Source: Halieaceae bacterium
GTDB taxonomy: Bacteria; Pseudomonadota; Gammaproteobacteria; Pseudomonadales; Halieaceae
Assembly (NCBI GenBank): GCA_003523185.1
Contig: DPGN01000033.1
Coordinates: 1-14,273 of the forward strand
Length of the DNA stretch: 14,273 nucleotides
Reading direction: 5' to 3'
The translations under genes were made by a program, and so were the position numbers. Shown one piece after another: positions 14,169-14,273 of this stretch. Position 1 is the first letter of the stretch, and the number at the start of each line of letters is the position of its first letter. Under the pieces are notes generated by a model. That model was not told the origin of the DNA. It made no database searches and was given only the letters and a program-made list of their open reading frames with translations.

Positions 14169-14273
14169 TCAGCCCTGCTGGTGCCTTGCTTTTATGCCGA
14201 TAAATACAGGAAAAATTAGACTGATCAATAAAATGGGTGCGCTTCCGAACCGAGCAAAGGGTGTGAGTCCCTC
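14169..14273 (-). CDS. lnt: Apolipoprotein N-acyltransferase, C-terminal end only
   Basis: The last 34 codons of a minus-strand gene enter from the right edge and stop at TGA (14171-14169). They encode EGLTPFARFGSAP followed by a single hydrophobic helix and a short basic tail (KARHQQG). Lnt proteins end this way: a TPYxRxG-type block, one last membrane helix and a short polar end. Lnt adds the third acyl chain to lipoproteins in the inner membrane and often lies just upstream of leuS in gammaproteobacteria. Too little is visible to exclude another membrane protein, but sequence and context agree. Confidence 0.72.
   Translation of the reverse strand, partial: EGLTPFARFGSAPILLISLIFPVFIGIKARHQQG

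Overview
The window looks like chromosomal DNA of a gammaproteobacterium. The best evidence is the right-hand block, where the tail of lnt, leuS, lptE and holA run on the minus strand in an order familiar from gammaproteobacterial chromosomes. The other support is a RecA-like ImuA with ImuB and DnaE2, plus LexA boxes of the CTGT-N8-ACAG type. A marine or free-living heterotroph is a guess; nothing here fixes the genus. Coding density is high, no gap exceeds 300 bases, and there are no tRNA or rRNA genes, insertion sequences or CRISPR arrays.

Layout, left to right: dnaE2 (minus, runs off the left edge; 487 codons visible); LexA box 1; a Blc-type lipocalin lipoprotein (plus) with a strong hairpin in its leader; imuB (minus) with LexA box 2; an acyl-CoA carboxylase-type carboxyltransferase (minus); a large DUF885 lipoprotein (plus); a TSUP-family permease (minus); a GC-rich foldable spacer; imuA (minus); LexA box 3; an MFS exporter (plus); then holA, lptE, leuS and the last 34 codons of lnt (all minus).

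The main point of interest is the SOS mutagenesis set. ImuA, ImuB and DnaE2 are usually encoded in one LexA-controlled operon, imuA-imuB-dnaE2. Here all three lie on the same strand and in the same transcriptional order, but they are spread over about 9 kb. Three unrelated genes separate imuA from imuB, and one separates imuB from dnaE2. Each of the three has its own near-perfect LexA box next to its start. Boxes 2 and 3 are identical over 20 bases, but inverted relative to their genes. Boxes 1 and 3 lie in divergent intergenic regions, so LexA may also act on the lipocalin and the MFS exporter. I propose a dispersed but still co-regulated mutasome that may have recruited neighbours.

The right-hand block joins lipoprotein maturation (Lnt), leucyl-tRNA synthesis (LeuS), LPS export (LptE) and the replicative clamp loader (HolA). 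leuS/lptE and lptE/holA each overlap by 17 bases. The LeuRS is short and appears to lack most of the leucine-specific insertion before its KMSKS loop. The holA and MFS genes overlap tail to tail by 70 bases.
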